From Candidatus Cloacimonadota bacterium (GTDB taxonomy: Bacteria; Cloacimonadota; Cloacimonadia; JGIOTU-2), in assembly GCA_021160355.1 (NCBI GenBank), contig JAGHCS010000211.1, forward strand, positions 1-8,006: a stretch of DNA of 8,006 nucleotides, written 5' to 3'. Positions 6,472 to 8,006 of this stretch are shown piece after piece. The translations under genes were made by a program, and so were the position numbers. The notes beneath the pieces are model-generated. The model ran no database searches, was not told the origin of the DNA, and saw nothing but the letters and a program-made list of their open reading frames with translations. The stretch's first letter is position 1. Every line of letters begins with the position of its first letter.

Positions 6472-6493
6472 ATTTGATATGAAAAAAGATAGC

Positions 6494-6505
6494 AAAATTT
6501 CAGAC
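6494..6505 (+). repeat. short direct repeat, copy 1 (AAAATTTCAGAC)
   Basis: It recurs with one extra A as AAAATTTCAAGAC at 6541-6553, inside the left inverted repeat. The pair suggests the left flank of the four-helix-bundle unit grew by local duplication. AT-richness makes shorter matches common, but the trailing GAC makes this one less likely to be chance. Confidence 0.5.
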
Positions 6506-6509
6506 TGTA

Positions 6510-6570
6510 AATTTCTAATTACAAATATCAAATTTCTAATAAAATTTCAAGACACAAATGACGAATAAAA
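6510..6570 (+). repeat. left inverted repeat of the four-helix-bundle unit
   Basis: It contains AATTTCTAA(T) twice as a direct repeat (6510-6519 and 6531-6540), then GACGAATAAAA at 6560-6570. The outer copy pairs with TTAGAAATT at 6965-6973 (9/9). The inner copy plus GACGAATAAAA pairs with the right repeat 6939-6959 in 20 of 21 positions, if the 19 bases at 6541-6559 are skipped. The start codon of the gene (6558) lies at the junction of this 19-bp insertion. Confidence 0.65.
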
Positions 6571-6917
6571 AATTCGATTTAGAGGAAAGAACTGCAAAAT
6601 ATGGTGAAAATATTATCGAATTTGCAAAAAAAATTCCTCAAAATCCAATTACGCTTCCACTTATTAGCCAGGTTGTAAGGTCTGCTACAAGTGTCGGAGC
6701 AAATTATTCTGAAGCAGATTGCGCTGAATCGAAAAGAGATTTTATTCATAAACTTAGTATTTGTAAAAAAGAATCTAAAGAATCCAAGCAATGGCTGAGA
6801 ATGATCTCAAAAGCAGTTCCGCATCTAAAAGATGAGGCAAAAATTCTTTGGAAAGAAGCGAACGAATTAAATTTAATATTTTCATCGATTGTAATAAAAT
6901 CAAAAGGAAATAAATAA
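6558..6917 (+). CDS. four-helix-bundle protein (S23 / 23S rRNA intervening-sequence protein family)
   Basis: The 119-aa protein is all-helical, basic and cytoplasmic. It is a confident member of the S23/IVP family (TIGR02436 type): FDLEERTAKYGENI at 6-19, IPQNPIT at 26-32, the hallmark RSATSVGANYSEA at 41-53, ESKRDFIHKLSICKKE at 57-72 and ESKQWLRMI at 75-83. Length is typical of the family. Characterised structures are pentameric barrels, and the biochemical role is unknown; homologues lie in 23S rRNA intervening sequences and scattered through many FCB and candidate-phylum genomes. The related Avd protein works with a reverse transcriptase in diversity-generating retroelements, but none is visible here. 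The start is the ATG at 6558 with no strong Shine-Dalgarno. The gene is bracketed by inverted repeats and has AT-rich codon use unlike the operon before it, suggesting acquisition. No frameshift or decay is visible. Confidence 0.92.
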   Translation: MTNKKFDLEERTAKYGENIIEFAKKIPQNPITLPLISQVVRSATSVGANYSEADCAESKRDFIHKLSICKKESKESKQWLRMISKAVPHLKDEAKILWKEANELNLIFSSIVIKSKGNK

Positions 6918-6938
6918 TTTGGCATTTAAATTTTGACA

Positions 6939-6973
6939 TTTTATTTGTCATTAGAAATTAGGATTTAGAAATT
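6939..6973 (-). repeat. right inverted repeat of the four-helix-bundle unit
   Basis: TTTTATTTGTCATTAGAAATT occupies 6939-6959 and is the reverse complement (20/21) of the joined left segments 6531-6540 + 6560-6570. TTAGAAATT at 6965-6973 pairs with the outer left copy at 6510-6518. It begins 21 nt after the stop codon. A nearby TTTTGACATT (6931-6940) looks like a further degenerate relative of TTATTTGTCATT. If transcribed with the gene, the ends could fold back on each other. Confidence 0.65.
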
Positions 6974-6997
6974 AATATTTTATAGGAAAGGTTTAGT

Positions 6998-8006
6998 ATG
7001 AAACAAATTTTTCTCGTCACGCTCATCCTTCTCGTTGCAAGCAGCTTGTATGCAGGAATCGGAGATGCGCAGGAAATCTATTTCAGTTTTGAAATATCAG
7101 AAAGAAGCGAGCTAGAACAGCTTACCAGAATCGTTGATATCGATAATGTAAAAGGCAACATCGTGTATGCCTATGGTAATCTGAACGATCTTACCGAACT
7201 CAAGAATATCGGATACGAGATAACAGAACTTCCCCACCCGGGCACTTTAATAATACCTCGCATGGCACCGACACTCAGAGAAGTACGCGACTGGGATTAT
7301 TATCCAACATATGATCAGTACATCGCAATGATGTACCAGTTTGCAGCAGACTATCCCACTATCTGCCGAATCGTGGATATTGGCAGTTCTGTCGAAGGGC
7401 GGCAACTCCTTTTTGCTGTTATTTCCGACAATGTCGGCACTGAAGAAGACGAACCGGAATTCATGTACACGGCAACCATGCATGGAGATGAAACAGCAGG
7501 CTATGTGCTCATGCTGCGGCTTATCGACTACCTTCTTTCTGGCTACGGCTTCGATCCGGAAGTTACAGAAATGATCAACGAGATTGAGATATGGATAAAT
7601 CCGCTGGCAAATCCGGACGGAACCTATCATGGTGGAAATAACACCGTGTATGGCGCACAACGATATAATGCAAACAATGTAGATATAAACAGGAATTTCC
7701 CTGACCCAGAAGATGGACCTCATCCAGATGGAAATGCCTGGCAACCGGAAACAATTGCAATGATGGATATCGCAGAAGCAAATTCCTTTATCCATTCTGC
7801 AAACTTTCATGGCGGCGCTGAAGTGGTGAACTACCCGTGGGATACCTGGGCAACGCTTCATGCGGATAATGACTGGTACTATGATATTTCACGTGCCTTT
7901 GCAGATACGGTTCATCTATATTCACCGTCGACCTATATGAATTTTAAGGATAATGGCGTAACAAATGGGTATGCGTGGTATACGATCAGTGGCGGTCGTC
8001 AGGATT
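6998..8006 (+). CDS. exported M14 zinc carboxypeptidase, 5' part (runs off the window)
   Basis: 336 codons are visible with no stop. Residues 1-19 are a signal peptide (MKQIFLVTLILLVASSLYA), so the enzyme is exported. Residues about 20-100 are a propeptide-like region (NVKGNIVYAYGNLNDLTEL). The M14 catalytic domain starts near residue 102 (YPTYDQY). The zinc motif HGDE (H162, E165) and the third ligand in NFHGG (H271) are present, as are the substrate-binding motif DINRNFPD (N231, R232) and NPDG (205-208). HGG-EVVNYPWD and the closing GGRQD match the N/E-type (CPD/CPE-like) subfamily, which trims C-terminal residues from peptides. The catalytic Glu lies beyond the window. AGGAAAGG at 6984-6991 supports the ATG at 6998. 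It is probably transcribed separately from the four-helix-bundle unit. A C-terminal regulatory-like and sorting domain, like those in the first two genes, would be typical but cannot be seen. Confidence 0.93.
   Translation, partial: MKQIFLVTLILLVASSLYAGIGDAQEIYFSFEISERSELEQLTRIVDIDNVKGNIVYAYGNLNDLTELKNIGYEITELPHPGTLIIPRMAPTLREVRDWDYYPTYDQYIAMMYQFAADYPTICRIVDIGSSVEGRQLLFAVISDNVGTEEDEPEFMYTATMHGDETAGYVLMLRLIDYLLSGYGFDPEVTEMINEIEIWINPLANPDGTYHGGNNTVYGAQRYNANNVDINRNFPDPEDGPHPDGNAWQPETIAMMDIAEANSFIHSANFHGGAEVVNYPWDTWATLHADNDWYYDISRAFADTVHLYSPSTYMNFKDNGVTNGYAWYTISGGRQD

Larger units (their letters stand above)
6510..6973 (+). mobile_element. putative four-helix-bundle (IVS-like) element bounded by inverted repeats
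   Basis: About 464 bp contain a single gene of the 23S-intervening-sequence protein family, with degenerate AT-rich inverted repeats at both ends (left 6510-6570, right 6939-6973). In 23S rRNA, genes of this family sit inside intervening sequences whose ends pair as a stem. Here the unit lies between protein genes and not in rRNA. Composition is markedly more AT-rich than the phosphofructokinase operon to its left. I see no transposase and no clear target-site duplication, so mobility is inferred from gene family plus end structure. Exact boundaries are uncertain by tens of bases. Confidence 0.45.

Noticed and set aside
6558..6917. accessory (Avd-like) protein of a diversity-generating retroelement
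   Set aside because: Avd belongs to the same fold, but there is no reverse transcriptase, template repeat or variable repeat in the window, and the residues fit the S23/IVP branch better.
7247..7861. 204-codon open frame on the minus strand
   Set aside because: It lies wholly opposite the M14 carboxypeptidase, whose zinc and substrate motifs prove the plus-strand frame. It has no ribosome binding site and its Cys/His/Ile-rich translation matches nothing I know.

Overview
The window reads as an AT-rich bacterial chromosome segment from the FCB side of the tree. A Cloacimonadota-like (WWE1-type) or related uncultured anaerobe is the best guess. Two secreted proteins end in a FlgD-like / type IX secretion (T9SS) C-terminal sorting domain, small outer-membrane-like proteins end in Phe, and a PPi-type phosphofructokinase and a four-helix-bundle '23S-IVP' gene are present. 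The phylum is inferred from this gene content. There is no rRNA or marker gene to confirm it.

Region 1 (1-3706) is an envelope/secretion block, all on the + strand. Two tandem paralogues (62-1063, 1084-2106) each carry a signal peptide, a lamin-tail-like domain, a carboxypeptidase-regulatory-like beta domain and a C-terminal sorting domain. Next come a 340-residue exported protein (2117-3139) and a 176-residue exported protein (3176-3706). The second is made almost entirely of a 132-residue module that also forms the C-terminal part of the first, at about 47% identity with no gaps by my hand count. Short gaps (20, 10 and 36 bp) suggest co-transcription from a possible promoter at the extreme left.

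Region 2 (3707-6471) is a sugar-metabolism operon behind an AT-rich spacer. It holds a phosphofructokinase with the ATP-type GGDGS loop (3846-4943), a second phosphofructokinase with the PPi-type GGDDT loop (4969-6177), and a small SpoVG-like protein (6181-6471) that starts 4 bp past the second enzyme's stop. Together the two enzymes would give an irreversible ATP-driven and a reversible PPi-driven route for fructose-6-phosphate <-> fructose-1,6-bisphosphate.

Region 3 (about 6494-6990) is a compact AT-rich unit holding a four-helix-bundle protein gene (S23 / 23S rRNA intervening-sequence protein family). Broken but clear inverted repeats bracket it, so it looks like a small mobile or formerly mobile element.

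Region 4 (6998-8006) is the 5' part of an exported M14 zinc carboxypeptidase that runs off the window.

I see no tRNA, rRNA, CRISPR array, transposase, prophage or recognisable defence system. The items most worth following are the inverted-repeat four-helix-bundle unit, the shared barrel-like module of the two adjacent exported proteins, and the ATP/PPi phosphofructokinase pair with its SpoVG-like partner.
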